A stretch of DNA of 64,000 nucleotides from Deuterostichococcus epilithicus (Eukaryota; Chlorophyta; Trebouxiophyceae; Prasiolales; Stichococcaceae), in NCBI GenBank assembly GCA_033439295.1, contig JAVTLE010000003.1, forward strand, positions 620,001-684,000, given 5' to 3'. The notes under the pieces were generated by a model. The model was not told the origin of the DNA. It searched no databases and saw only the letters and a list, made by a program, of their open reading frames with translations. Position numbers and translations under genes: made by a program. This document shows, piece after piece, positions 33,885-46,418 of the stretch (position 1 is its first letter; the number at the start of each line of letters is the position of its first letter).

Positions 33885-36747
33885 TCACAGCTCACCGGAC
33901 GCCGCAGGCTGGCCGCCGCCCGCTGCGGCCTCGGCGGCGGCCCTGGCAGCCTTGGCGGCCTGGGAGGGGTGCACAGCGCGGGTGCCGTCGGGGAGCTCCA
34001 GTTTGCCCTTGCCCCAGCGCACGCCACAGGCGTTGCACAACGTACGCGGGCCGTCGGGGCCGCACCGCCACTGCGGCGTGACGTGCGTCTTGCAGTAGTT
34101 GCATGTCATGCGCCGCGGCCGCCGGTCGCCTGCAGTGCGAGGGGGTGCACGTCAGACCAAAACGTCACACCAAAGGGGCCACAGCAGCTCAGCAGTTACA
34201 CTGCTTGAACATAGCGAGCAGACGCCCTGACATTCTTCAGCAGACAGCAAGAGCTGCGACCATCATCACGGCTCATAATCTCATCATGCACACGCGCAGG
34301 GGAGCAGCAGCGTCCATGCGGCTCGGTCCAGAGTCCGCAAGCTGGTAGCGAACTGGCTGACCTGATGAGGCGCGCTTGGGCTTGGGCTTGGCTGTCACAG
34401 CGTCCTCATTGGGCCGCTGTGAGGCTGCAACTTCATCCACACTGTGCAGGTCGCCGCTACCCCTGGATTTGAGGCCCTGGCGTTTGGTCACACCTCCGGC
34501 AGCCACCTGGCAGTAGGAAGATGCAGGCAGAAAGGTCAGCAGCTGGCAGCCTACTCATGACATGCAGACTTGGCCATGCCGCCATGGCATCAAGTGAAGC
34601 TTAGGCCAGCTCCGTGTAAGCTTGCTGGTGACGTGCAAGGCTGTGAACACCGGGCACTGTTCGAGACAGCTTAGCTGCTTAGCTCACCTCAAGGCTGCCG
34701 CTGCGGCGGGCGCTGGCAGAGGCGAAGCGGCTCGGCTGGCCATTGCGCCGCACTGGCGACGGCGGTCCGGTAGCAAGGTGCGCCGGCAGCTGTGGCACCT
34801 CCGGCATGCTCGTCGTGCGCGGCGCCAGCACAATCTGCAGGTGTTCCAACACACAAGGTCAGCAGTCGGCAGTGACAGCTGTTGCACATCGATATCAGGT
34901 ACTCAGGGCCTCGCATTTCGTGGGACCCCACAGGTACAGGTGTTGCAGCTTCGTTGTGTGGCTTGTGTGTGAGGTTACGAAGGAAGGCTGTACCTGTGTG
35001 GTGTGGATGGGGGGAGCCAGTGTGGAGGGCTGCTCCACGCGGTGGTCCATCGGCAGCGGCACAGACGCCTGCTGCCGCAGGGGCTGCAGCTCGCTCTGTG
35101 GCCCCAGGCCGCCGCTCAGCGCCGGCGGCATTGGCAGCGGCACGGACGCCGCGCCACTGAAGGGCATCATGGAGCCGCTGCTGAGCCCACTGCTGAAGAC
35201 GGCGGCGCCACTGGCGAAGGGCATGCTGCGGAACGGTTGCACGCTGCCGCCGCTGCCGCCGCCCGGCGGCATTGAGGCAGGAGCCAAGCTTGGGGCCCCG
35301 CTCATGGGCGGGTAGGTGGCGCCGAAGCCTGAGGCATCCGTCAGCGCCGAGTCCGAGGACACCAGATCGTGCAGGTCGGCTGGGTCGCCGAGGTTGTCAA
35401 ACTCGCCGGACGCCGCCTCCGCCGCTACCTGTGGCACAAGGGTTGGTGCGCAGGGTCACTGCTTGCCCTCTACACGTCCAGCCAACAATGCGCCTTCCAC
35501 ATCATTGCAGCCGCCAAAGCCCTCGGCCAGATGCCAGAGGCAGACGGAGGAGATGCTGCAATGGTTTGTGGCGGAATTTGCTGCATTCTGAGGCTAAGGA
35601 AATTCGCACCTGGGACAGTAGCTCATCAGTGCCCTCAGTCACGGTCCGCTCCAGTGGGTCCCCACGGAAGAGGCCGAAGAGCTCCGCCAAGCGGCGGCTG
35701 CCGTTGAGGCCCGGGCTGACTGGGCTAAACTGCGCGCAGTCCTCGCTGTCCGCCAGCAGCACTTCCCGCGTCGCCTGTCATACAACGGCGTCGCAGCTAG
35801 GACGACAGGTGAATGTTGAACGGCCGAGCGGGCGAGCCATTGCGGACCTCAAAAGGAGAAGGGAGAGGTGCATGCGAAGCAGCAGGCCTGGGTGTGACAA
35901 CAGCGCCAAGCCCGGGCTCACCTCATAGATTGAGCGCTGCGCAAGCGTCGGTGTCGGCACATGCGGCAGCCCCATCAGCTTGGATCGCTTTGAGGGGCTG
36001 TCGCTGTAGCCCGGGAGCTGCGATAGCTGTTCGGCATCGCCGGCAGTGGCTGTAATGTTCACATGGCAGCGGGCGCCTGCAAAGCCTTGCGCCTGCTGCA
36101 TCATGCTGAGCGGCGAAGGCTGCGGCGTGCTGCTCACCTGCGGTGACGTGACAGGAAGTGATTGATGAGATGATGACCAAGGCATCTCAGAGGCTTCGTC
36201 ATGCAGACACTTGCATGTAGTGCAAATGCAAAATCGCCACAGCGCAGCACACCTTGTGGCCAAGGGTGTCTAGTTGGAGCTCTCCATGCATGCTGGTGTC
36301 GTTGCCCATGTACGCATTGGCCAGCCGGTGCCTGCCCTGACCGCCGCTCTGTTGCACAAACACGCACCCTATCACCAGGGCAAGTCAGTTGGAACCACCA
36401 CCTGCCAACTGAAGCACTCGCCAGTGAGGCAGGGGCCACAGACAGCCGCGATGACGGCGAGAACGCCACCGGACACGCGTCAGAGGGCGACAGCGCTGGC
36501 CAGGTCAATCACCGCGCCCGTCGCGAGGGAGAGCAAGCTGTCGGACACGCGGCATATTTGCGGCTGCAGGCACGCCTCCGGCACGGGCGCTCACCGGAAG
36601 CGACGGCTTGCCGTCCAGCTCGTTGTGAAAGGCTTCCTCAGGAAATGAGTCGCCTTTGGACAGGAGGATGTGCTCGTGCAGGATGTCCCTGGAGCCCTGC
36701 GAGATGGAGGCCGCGGGGCTGCTCAGCTGTTGGAGCCGTTGCAGCAT
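33885..36747 (-). CDS. GATA-type zinc-finger transcription factor
   Basis: Nuclear DNA-binding protein. Eight exons: 36747-36595, 36348-36253, 36137-35922, 35774-35610, 35428-34994, 34834-34688, 34506-34362, 34129-33885, giving 533 residues. The finger lies near the C-terminus: CNYCKTHVTPQWRCGPDGPR followed by TLCNACGVRWGKGKLE. This is C-x2-C-x18-C-x2-C, the plant-type single GATA finger, preceded by basic KPKPKRASSGDRRPRR. The N-terminal 440 residues are low-complexity and unassigned (LSQLPGYSDSPSKRSKLMG; GGGSGGSVQPFRSMPF). No CCT or TIFY domain is seen. The ATG at 36747 is the first in frame, but an upstream exon joined at the CAACAG just after it is possible. The terminal exon has a good donor-like GGTGAGC overlapping the stop. 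Confidence 0.85.
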
Positions 36748-37947
36748 GAGTCTAGCACTGAACGCCGTTACAAACAGGGCCGCGTGCCATGAGGGCATCA
36801 CGGAAGTGCTTGAACGCCATGACGAGGCGCCGGCCGCAGGCCGAGGCCACGGAGCCGCGTGCTCGTCAGGTGGTAAGGATTTGTCAGCGATAAAATAGTG
36901 GCAGACACGGCCGCCCTCTGCAGGGCAGCCGGCCGCGTCTGCCGGTCTGGAGTCACCGTCACAGGACCGACTCGCTGCGTGCGGCGGGGCGGCAGAGGGG
37001 CTGCTGCCCGCAGAAGTTGTCCCCGACCGAGTCTGCCCGACAATCACACACAGCGGTCGTTCGGCGTGCCGAGTTGCCCCGAGACTTCAACGTCAGCCGT
37101 TCTGTGCGCCACCCACCGGAAAGCACGATGATATCTGCCGGAAGAGCGCCATGTCGTCGCGCTGTGCGCTGCCCGGGTGCCCCTGGACGAGTCGGCCGGT
37201 GTTTGCGACGACCTCGCACGCGGCGGGCGCTTCCTTCCGAGCCGGCTTGTTGCTGCTGCGTGACGTCCTCGCGAGTCAAAGCCGCTCGCACTTGAGTGCA
37301 GGAACGGGACTCGGCCTTTACTTACACTTTCCACGGGAGACAATCAGACAATCTGATGAGGCTTTTGTCACGGCTACGACTACCAGTTTACGCGGGACAG
37401 AAGAAATCCCAGACAGCTTCCTGCCACGTGGGATGGATTTTACCATCACGGGGGTTTCATCCCGTCACTCCCTCTGCATTCTCAAAAGGCCAGGTCAGAC
37501 CGTCCCCTGCTCGGAAGCCCCCCCTTGCTGAAGTACCTGACAGGTTGCTCATGTGTACCGTTTGACTTTCGTTTCAACAGAGTGAGATTAGCATGCTCAA
37601 GGTGTCAGGCTCCGCATTTCGGGCGTGTCGAGCAAGTTTTGTGACTGCCACAGGTGTGACTTCATGAGCACGCACTTCAATATTTCAATATTGACTGTCG
37701 CATCGACGCCATGACGCATTTATTGCACCTCACCGTCACCGTCACAAGGCTGATTCTGCAGCGTAACAAACGCATGATTTTGCCTGCACCAGCTGAGAGT
37801 GTTTGAACGCATGTTGCAGCAACAGGCGTACGCCCCGCGGCAACACCGAACTCTGGTCGATCGCGCCCTGTTTCTGGCCGGACTTTCGCGCTGCGAAGCC
37901 CAGCACAGCGGCTTCAGGCGATCAGCCGGCAGCTGTCGAGCGTCGCC
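36748..37947. other. 1.2-kb divergent intergenic region, GATA/GLO2
   Basis: The longest non-coding interval in the window. Short ORFs near 37017-37295 and 37151-37531 do not resemble proteins. It probably holds a long 5' leader for the GATA gene and both promoters. It includes a perfect small inverted repeat at 37677-37694. Confidence 0.45.
37677..37694. repeat. 8-bp perfect inverted repeat
   Basis: TCAATATT and AATATTGA separated by TC, about 250 bp upstream of the GLO2 start. It could be a symmetric protein-binding site. Confidence 0.7.
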
Positions 37948-40506
37948 ATGGCCGCGGCTTCGGTGCCGGCACCGTCCTCGGACATGCTGAAGGTCGACAG
38001 GGTGGACTGCCTGCAGGTACCAATCTGGAACCTCGAACTCATTCGCTCGGAAAAGACAGCTCGCTTGACGGGAGCTCTGTTGGTGATAATGGGGGCTCCG
38101 ATGGGCAGTGCAGGGGAATTGCATCGGGCGTCAAGGCTTCCTGTTGTGCTACCCGCCGGGCGCCAAATGGACAGCGCTGTCAAAGAGCAAATGTTTGCTG
38201 GGCAGCGCTGCTTGTCGTCCTTACTGTGCCACCTGTGCACACACAGGACAACTATGTGTGGCTGCTGCGCGAGCCCAGCGGCAAGGTTGCTGTGGTGGAC
38301 CCCTCGGAAGCCAAGCCTGTTGCTGCGGCCCTGGAGCAACTCGGCGTGAAGCCGGATTACATTCTCAATACGCACCACCACTGGGATCACACAGGGTGCG
38401 CGCGCATAAAGCGCTTGACTCTGTTGCCAAGGACGACGCTCTCGCTGACAGCTGCGCTGTATTGCCAGTGCTTCGGGCGGTCGGCTGAGCGTTGGAAGTG
38501 GCAGCAAGCATCTGGAGGCCGGTGCACGGGCTGCATCCTCGTTCAAGCCAGTCTCAAAGGTACCACTCCAGTGCGGCAAAGCAGCTATGCCCAAAGGGAG
38601 CCACCGCCTTCACAGCCGCCGACTGTTCCGCTGAACCGTCGATCCTGGGCAGCGCAGCGGCAACGAGCAGCTGAAGAAGCAGTACGGCCTCACCATCGTG
38701 GGGCCAAAAGCTGACAAGGATCGCATCCCGGGCATTGACGTGGCGCTGGGCGAGGGCGACACGTTTGATTTCGGCCAGCTCCAGATGCAGGGTGTGCCTC
38801 TCTGCTATCTCACGACTTATACATTGCCCCTCTGTGGCGCTGCGCCTTCTTTCGTCACCAAGCTTCACTTCGCTCCCGATCGTCGCTGCCAGTCTTCTTG
38901 TCAACAGGGTGCTCTGCCGTGCTGGCACCGTCCAGGCCACAATGGCTGCAGCAGTGCATTCGCCAGGCACAGTTCAGGCAACGATGAACCACCTGCGTGC
39001 AGCTGTGAGGTGACTGGCTGCTGTCTGACTCCGCCGGTGGAGCGGAGCTGCTGCTGCGGGCATTCACGTAGCGCTGAGCGTTTTGAGTCTGATCGTGTGC
39101 AGTGTTTGATACGCCGGGGCACACTCGCGGCCACATCACCCTGTACTTCCCGCAGGCTGAGTCCGTCTTCCCAGGTGCTGCTCGGTTCACCATGCGCACT
39201 GCCGCTGATCTTGCTGTAACCGTGACAGTTGCTGCAGCCCCACAGCGCCAACACAGCCAGAGCCCCTGTTTCATCACATACAACCTGAGGCAGGATGAGG
39301 GACATCCAAGGTGCCCATCACGCCTCCAGTCCCGAACACACCCCATCTGTTGCGCAGGCGACACGCTGTTTGCCATGGGGTGCGGGCGCCTGTTTGAGGG
39401 CACGCCCGCGCAGATGTGGAGCTCGCTGTCGAAGATCTCCGCGCTGCCGCCGCAGACCACGGTCTACTGCGCCCACGAATACACGCAGGTGATCAACATT
39501 GCGCGGGTCGCGTTCCGCACGCTTCAGCCCGCCGATGCTCGCTGCGGTCCTCGGTATGCACATCAGCGTCTCGTTTCGCCTCTCCTGCAGTCATCTGTCG
39601 CCTGCCCGTGATCTGCATGCTGCCGGCCGGCTTCGCACAGGCGTTGGCGGCTGCACGCTGGGGGTCAGATGCTGCATGGCCACATCAGATGTTCCACATC
39701 AGACGTGGACGGCGGCTGGTGGAGTGTTGGTCGAAGAGCTCCAGCCATCTCATATGCACAGCACCTCGATCTCGAGTCATGCTGCGGCGGGATCCCACTA
39801 CGCGGTGTGCCGCAGGCGAACGCCAAGTGGGCGCGCGCAGTGAACCCGACCAACGAGGCGCTGAAGCAGCGCCAGCAGAAGGTCGCAGAGCTGCGGTCTG
39901 AGGTGCGCTGCGTGTGGATCAGACACTGGCGATAAGCCTTCTGCGAGGGCAGGAGGCGGGTGCCGGCTGCAGCCTGCCGCACCGCCACGCAGTCCTCGCG
40001 CAGCAGGACGTTTCCCGATTTTCCAGGCAGCTTGCGCACCGAGAAACTATGCATAGTGCAGCACCTAGAAATAGGAAATGTGGAAAAGTGCGCGGAAGCC
40101 TTCGCGCAGCAGCTTTGATTATTTCTTATGCGCGATATATGTGTGGCGGTACAGTGCCCTGCTCGTTGTGCTTGTCGTTGATAAATGCTTTTGCTGCTGA
40201 ATGCAGGGCAAGGCCACGATTCCGTCCACACTGCAGGAGGAGCTGGCCACCAACCCTTTCCTGCGGCCAGAGGACAAGGACATTCGTAAAACGCTGGGTG
40301 CGCTCATGAAACCGGTTGCCTGCTGCTGCATCTGCGGCACTCCAACCAGCTCGCTGTGCATAATGCAAGACAGGGTCAATCTGCAGTGACAGCGTCTTTG
40401 TTAGCAAGCTCAGAGACGTGGCTGCTGTCTTGATGCAGGTGTATCGGACAACGCGTCTGACCTTGAGGCCTTCACGGCAGTGCGCCGCCACAAGGACAAC
40501 TTTTGA
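37948..40506 (+). CDS. Hydroxyacylglutathione hydrolase (glyoxalase II)
   Basis: Metallo-beta-lactamase-fold thioesterase that hydrolyses S-lactoylglutathione to lactate and glutathione, finishing methylglyoxal detoxification. Eight exons: 37948-38016, 38247-38395, 38658-38791, 39103-39174, 39358-39488, 39816-39902, 40207-40297, 40439-40506; 266 residues, the usual length. The metal-binding motif is intact ([14 protein letters not shown]), followed by [15 protein letters not shown] (third His), [15 protein letters not shown] (bridging Asp) and [18 protein letters not shown]. The C-terminal substrate-binding helices include [17 protein letters not shown] and end RRHKDNF. No long presequence, so probably cytosolic. 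All introns GT-AG. The 3' end lies only 213 bp from that of the convergent glycosyltransferase. Confidence 0.95.
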
Positions 40507-40719
40507 CTGAGGCTCTTGAAGAAGGATGTTGTATACACGATAACTACGAAACAGCGCAATTGAGAAGATGACCACGTCGAAAGACGATCAAAGGTTGTGG
40601 CACATTGCCCACAGGATAGCATTGATTGACCGGAGCGTTGCCGTAATGTCCGCTGAGTAAGAGGTCCCCGACTGCACCTCTCCCGAGCCAGGCTCATCCC
40701 TTCCACGATGTGAGCCATG

Positions 40720-43700
40720 TCAGTGCTTGCAAGCTTGCGATTCCTTCAGCTCGATCCAGCGAGAGAAGTATTCGGTGGCTCTGTTGCCCTGCTGCCACAG
40801 CATCTGGCCCACGAAGTCTGTCTGCCGCACCACTGGCAAGTCCTCCAACCGTTGTGCTATGGCGTCCTGCAACCATCAACGTCTTCTTGCTCATGTCTCA
40901 TGCCGACCTGATGCACTTCTGCTGAATGTGAACCACAAACGAATGAGCTTTGAGCTAGACAACCAGGCACAGCGCCGGCTGCGAGTCGCACCTCGACCAC
41001 CTGCAGGCGCGTTTTCTGGGCAAAACACGTCTGCAGCAGTTCCAGACCTGCGTGTCGTGCCAGCCACAACTGAACTAGAGCAGGAGCGTTGCTGCCGGAA
41101 CGAAAGCACTTTTGTCGGCCGTTGCTACATCTATTCAGCCACTCCTGGCGTGCAGAAGGCGCTGCGGGTGGTACCTGTGGCCTGGCATTGCTGCCACGTT
41201 GTCTGGTCGGTATACAGCGCCGCAGCCTGCTCTGCAAATGTGCCAGACTCGAGGCTGCAGCCGAAGCCGCCCCAGGACGTCGCCGCAGGCGATGTCGCCT
41301 GCTCCTGCACCCACAGCCGGAGCTTCGCAAACGCTCCCTGCCATACAGAGTTTCCTGTGCAGCAGAGACTTCAATGCTCCATGCGCAGGTGCTGTCGCTG
41401 TGGTAGAGGCCGCAGGATCTGGAGCCACTCACCTCGGTCGCGTCATGGTCCGTCTGACGCATGCCCTCGGACCCCACAGCCGTCGTCACCACCTGAGGCG
41501 CAGCAGTGTCTGCCTGGTCTGAAAATGCACGGTTGCGCCTGCCGAGGGCCACGATTGAGCAAGGCGACACGCTTCAAGGTGCGAACCTCTTATTATGCAT
41601 GGCCTGCAACTCAAATTATGGCCTGCCACACAGAATCATACCCTGCGATTGTTCCTGACCCTTTGAAGAAGCACAACCAATGTAAAACCCAATGCAAGCA
41701 GGCACTCACTGGCAGGCCGTGCGCCCAGCTGTCGACGACTTTGCCCTTGAGCCCCGCGCCAAAGCGCAGTGGCGCGAGGGACACCCTGTAACGGCGCAGC
41801 ACCTCTAGTGACGGCATGTGCCCCTTTACAAACAGCTTCCTCGCCTGCAGCGCAGCGCACAAGCATCAAACCGCCGCCCTGAAGCAGGCCCCGCAATCAG
41901 TTTCGTTTGTATGCTGGCATCAAATCCCGAGACCTTGCTGATGGGCCGACGGCTGCGCAGTCGCTTGATGCGGCCGGTGTGCCAAGTCAGAGGAGGCCAG
42001 GCAAAAATGTGCCAAGAGAAGGGTTTGGCGCACTGGGTCGTGCAGCCGCTGCACGGCGTGCGAGGGATAGGCGCCGTACAGGTGCAGCTCAGCAGATGCT
42101 CCGTCACCGCCCAGCTGCGCCCTGACTGCGTCCCACAGCTCCCCGGCTAGCCACTGAACCTGCGGCACAGCGGTGGGCTGCGGGTGGCTGGAAAGGCAGA
42201 GAGGCGGATGGCCCGCCAGGCGGCTCTGGCATTGGTGGCCGCGGGGTGCGGATCACACCGTGCTGGGCCTGAGCGGCTGGCCCCCACACAGGACGCTGCG
42301 AACGATGTGCTGCTGCAAGCTGGTCCTCACCGAGTCCAGGTTAGGAGGATGCTTGAAGTTGCCAATGGATACAAAGTGCCGCCTGTCATCGAAGGGCGGC
42401 AGCTCGGCCGCGACCGGCGGCGGCGGCGCGAACAGCGGCGCCAGCGCCAGCTTGGCGGCAGGAATGCCATACTCATCCCGCAGCAGCCGCAGCTCCACCG
42501 GCGAGCACACCAGCGTCAGGTCGGACCTGCGAATCAGGCCCAAGCGCTGCAGCGTCCGCACAGCTGCTGCTTTACGTGCGAGGATTGGCATGTGCTGACA
42601 CAGCCATTGCAGCATCAAGGCAGCTGCTGCAGGGTTGCAAAAGGATATGATGACAGGAACAGTTCATGCTTACCAGCACATAGAGGCAGATGTGCGCTAT
42701 GATTGTGAGGGTGGCAGTTCGGTGCAAATTGTGCAGAATGAGAACAAGAGGCGACAGGGAGCCCCACCTGCCTGAGTATCGATGCTAGCTCACGCAGCAG
42801 GACCGTCGAGTCTGCCGTCGGGCGGTGCGCCAGCACCTCTGCGATGGTGGCGCCGCTCTGGTGCCGCTCCATGCGGCCTGCGGTGCAAAGCAAGGGCGCG
42901 CGTTATTGCCGCGTGCCAAGAATTGGCGGAGGAAGCCTTGCGGCATCTTTCAAGTGCTGTTGATAGGGCGTCTGCCTCTGGCCTGCAGCGTGCAAGAGCG
43001 TGCAAGAGCGTCCGAGTTGCACTGCCATGCTGGCGCCATTTCCCGTGCAAGTCTGGCGTCTCAGCACGCTGTCGAGGAGCGAAGCGCGCCTGCGCGGGGC
43101 CGGGCTTCGCTGCTGGGTGCTGCAACTGCTCAGAAACACTATCAACAGTTTTAACCGTTCGAATCCTAGGAATACTTTTCATAAAGCGCCGCACACCTTG
43201 CCGCAGGGCGTGCATGTCCTGCATGTCCAGCATGCGCAATGCCTCTGGCAGGTGCCGCTGCACATGGAACGAGAACGCCTCCTCCGCATAGTACCTACGC
43301 ATAGAGCTTTGCTGTCATTTGTACCATTGGTCCCATTGCGATGCCATCTTCAGCTGTTCTTGGTCGACCTCAAGGCAGATATATTTGGCAGCAGGGACTC
43401 GTCGCAGGTTTGAAGGTCTGGCAGCAGGAGCACGGCAGCATGTGCGCTTGCGGCGACCGCACCTGTCAAACACGCAAACCTGGGGGCGCACATCTTGCAG
43501 CACCCTGACGAATGGCTCCTCTCTGCAGCGGAGCAGCACAGCATGATCAAAAGGTTACAGACCGCAGGCGTTCGCCCACCGCTTACAGCAACAGGGCAGC
43601 ATCCTTTGTCGGCCATACTGCAAGCCAGCGTGCAGCGGCCTGTCATGCATGCAATAGCATGCTTGCAGCCCACTCGCCTGTTCGCCGGGCAGTGGTGCAC

Positions 43701-44244
43701 AGCCACACCTTCGCCTGCCAAGACCTCGCTGTGATGGTTTTGCTTGCAGGGACTGTGCGATGTGGCGCCACTGCTTCAGCGCCAGGGGTTGCATTTGCGC
43801 AGAGTAACTATGTGCGACAGGATTTGTGGGGCCGCTCCCAGCGCCAGCAGCCCAGCACCAACTGGCATTAGGGATGCAAAGTGAGGAGGCCTCACGCACC
43901 TGAGGAAGTGGACGTCCCATTTGGTGGCGAGGGCGCCGATCAGTTCTGCAGTGCGGACTCCCGCAGCGGACGATGAGCGCTCAGGCCACACCGGCGCAAC
44001 AAACAGCAGGCTCTGCCTGCGTATATTGAGACAATTGTCGTTTGTAGGCACGCTGACTCTCAGTCTGACCACAACCAGTGCTGAGGATCGGCCACACTCC
44101 ACATGCATCGCACCGGCCGGCCGCACGCGCGGCAGCGGGATGCACACGCCCAGATGACGATGAACGGCAGCGCTGCGACCTTCGAGCGGTTAAACTGCGC
44201 GAAACCCTCCCGACAGACCGCCTCAGAGTTGGCAACTGCCGCAT
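40720..44244 (-). CDS. GT-B glycosyltransferase (group 1/GT4-like)
   Basis: Twelve exons: 44244-44114, 44016-43900, 43522-43463, 43294-43197, 42877-42772, 42526-42331, 42159-42034, 41844-41710, 41492-41433, 41304-41175, 41047-40992 (or -41001), 40866-40720; about 453 residues. The N-terminus (MRQLPTLRRSVGRVSRSL then TARRSQRC) is basic and Ser-rich, like an organelle transit peptide. The N-lobe starts SLLFVAPVWPERSSSAAGVR, then VCVFDRYYAEEAFSFHV and MLDMQDMHALRQ. The C-lobe has RSDLTLVCSPVEL, FVSIGNFKHPPNLDS, LHLYGAYP, and the donor-binding stretch LAPLRFGAGLKGKVVDSWAH followed by VVTTAVGSEGM. These are typical of nucleotide-sugar glycosyltransferases with two Rossmann lobes. Donor and acceptor cannot be told. 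The intron after 42772 must start with GC to keep phase. Confidence 0.85.
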
Positions 44245-44756
44245 ACAGCCCCCTTTATGGGTGTCGGAGCTATTGTGATGCAAATTGCTTCAGTTGCAAG
44301 CCTTGGGAAGCTTGCAGCACAGAAACAGTGTTCTCAATTCTACCACAAGGGGCAAAGTGCCGTCGAGCGGTGGCCGATAGGACAGACCTGAGTTGCTCCC
44401 CCGACTCAAACTTCCGGTTACGTGATGCCTGCCTGTGGAGGCGCCGGCTGGTGGGTGGACAGCGTCAGAACGCATTTTCGCAAGGACTCGACTCGACCTG
44501 CAACCGTTCCATCGAAGCTGTCGAAGTCACGCACAGGCCTTTGGCTAGACGGTCGTTCGTCTTGCACGCACTTGTCGGAGCATCCGCTGGCACTCTTTCG
44601 GTTCTCTCATCAGCAGCGCTCGACATTGACGTGAGGTCTCAGTCATTTTCAGGCACACGAGTCCTGCAGACAGAACGGCCCTGACAGCAGCAAGTTCACG
44701 CGTGAAGGTCGCTATCGGATTTCCTCCCGGCAGCCTGAGGGCGAGGGCAGCACAAC
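44245..44756. other. Divergent intergenic region, glycosyltransferase/PNO1
   Basis: About 510 bp with both promoters. A minus-strand ATG at 44475 opens a 61-codon frame, which I regard as leader sequence rather than a gene. Confidence 0.4.
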
Positions 44757-46418
44757 ATGCCGCGAGCTCCGAAGGGTCTGGATGCCAAGCGGAATGGGGA
44801 CGCTGAGCCGATGGATGCAGGACCAACGGAAGCAGAGGCAGAGGGGGCAGGCGGCGCCCGGCCGGCAGCAGAAGGGCAGCCGGCAAAGCCAAAATTTGCA
44901 CCCCTCAGCGCCCATGAGCAGAACGGCAAGCGCCTCGAGTTCCGGCGGGTGAGTCGCGAACAACTTACCCGGCCCTGCAGACATGATGCTTGGCTGCGTC
45001 CGGCTCACGGCAGCCCCCCAACATGCGGCAGCCTGCGACATGCATGCTAAGCACACCATGCTGCCTGCAGGTGCCCGTGCCGCAGAACCGACTGACGCCG
45101 CTGAAGGAGAGCTGGATGAAGCTATATCAGCCGGTCACAGATCACATGCAGCTGGACATGCGCATGAACCTGAAGACTAAGAAGGTGGGTGCAACCCGTC
45201 CACAGCAGATGCTCCTGCACAAGCAAACCCTGGAGCAAGCAATGTGACGAGTGGGCGCCTCGCCTCGTCTTTGATTCTCGTCGCAGCATCTTGCAGCACA
45301 TCGGCTCACCGGCATCGATGATTAGGGTCACGCGCTGACCGCAGGTGGAGATCAAAACCACGAAGGACACGCCAGACGCGGGCAACCTGCAGAAGGCGGC
45401 GGATTTTGTGCAGGCGTTCATCCTCGGTGAGCCCCGACGCCCCTGTCATTGGCCTGACGATCAGGGCAATCCAGCATCGTTGTTTGGGCACTGGCGCGTG
45501 TGTCGGACGAGGGGCAGTCATCCTCGCTGCAAAGCTGCAACCCGCGCTGTGGCACCGCAGCGGATTTGACATCATTGGGTGCTGTTCAGGTTTCGAGGTG
45601 GCCGACGCCATTGCGCTGCTGCGGCTGTCAGACCTGTACATAGAGTCGTTCGAGGTCAAGGACGTAAAGGTGAAGTAGCACCCTGCACTGCACTCGCCTG
45701 TTGCTTCGCCTGTTGCGAGTGGCGGCATGACGCAGAGCGCAAGCTCTCACCCTCTACAAGGTTCACGACTGAAACAGTGTGAAGCACCACTGGCTGCCAA
45801 CAGGCCTCTGGTCTTGCATAACGCTGCTTGCCTGTATACCATGCAGACGCTGCGCGGCGAGCACATGTCGCGGTGTATAGGCCGGCTGGCCGGCAAGGTG
45901 AGGCATTGGCGCTGTTGGGGCACCGCGCACATGGGACAGACCTCTCAGCAGGGACACATCATGCATGAGCCCTGATAGAAAAGGCACAGCCAGCCATGCA
46001 CAGCGATTTCTATAATCTCTGGCCTGAATGCACCGCGCAGAACGGCAAGACGAAGTTCACGATTGAGAATGCGACGAAGACGCGAGTGGTGCTGGCGGAC
46101 ACCAAGATCCACATCCTGGGATCGTACCAGGTGCACATCCGTTCTAGTGGATTCCTCTGCGTGCTCTCTGCATCGACGATTTCCATGCCCTCCTNCCTTC
46201 CCCCCTCTCTCCTTCTTGCATCCTCATCAGGATGCAGCGGCAGCACAAGTGTGGTCTGCCGCACATTTATCAGCCGGCTCAGCGGCATTATTCTGTGCTG
46301 CCTGCAGAGCATCCGAGTGGCACGCGATGCCCTCTGCAGCCTCATCCTCGGCTCCCCGCCGGGCAAGGTGTACAGCAAGCTGCGCTCCGTCTGCACGCGG
46401 CTCAACGAGGGCATGTGA
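44757..46418 (+). CDS. PNO1: Partner of NOB1, KH-domain ribosome assembly factor
   Basis: Dim2/PNO1 binds pre-40S particles near the 3' end of 18S rRNA, recruits the NOB1 nuclease and the Dim1 methylase, and acts in nucleolus and cytoplasm. Seven exons, 44757-44948, 45071-45184, 45345-45426, 45590-45669, 45847-45897, 46041-46130 and 46308-46418, give 239 residues. An acidic/Ala-rich N-terminus of about 55 residues is followed by VPQNRLTPLKESWMKLYQPV, MRMNLKTKKVEIKTTKDTPD, FVQAFILGFEVADAIALLRL, and the C-terminal KH domain NGKTKFTIENATKTRVVLAD then TKIHILGSYQSIRVARDALC. The invariant string LILGSPPGKVYSKLR is present near the end. All introns GT-AG. Confidence 0.96.

Noticed and set aside
40727-41791. 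354-codon plus-strand ORF
   Set aside because: Antisense to phased glycosyltransferase exons with conserved motifs.
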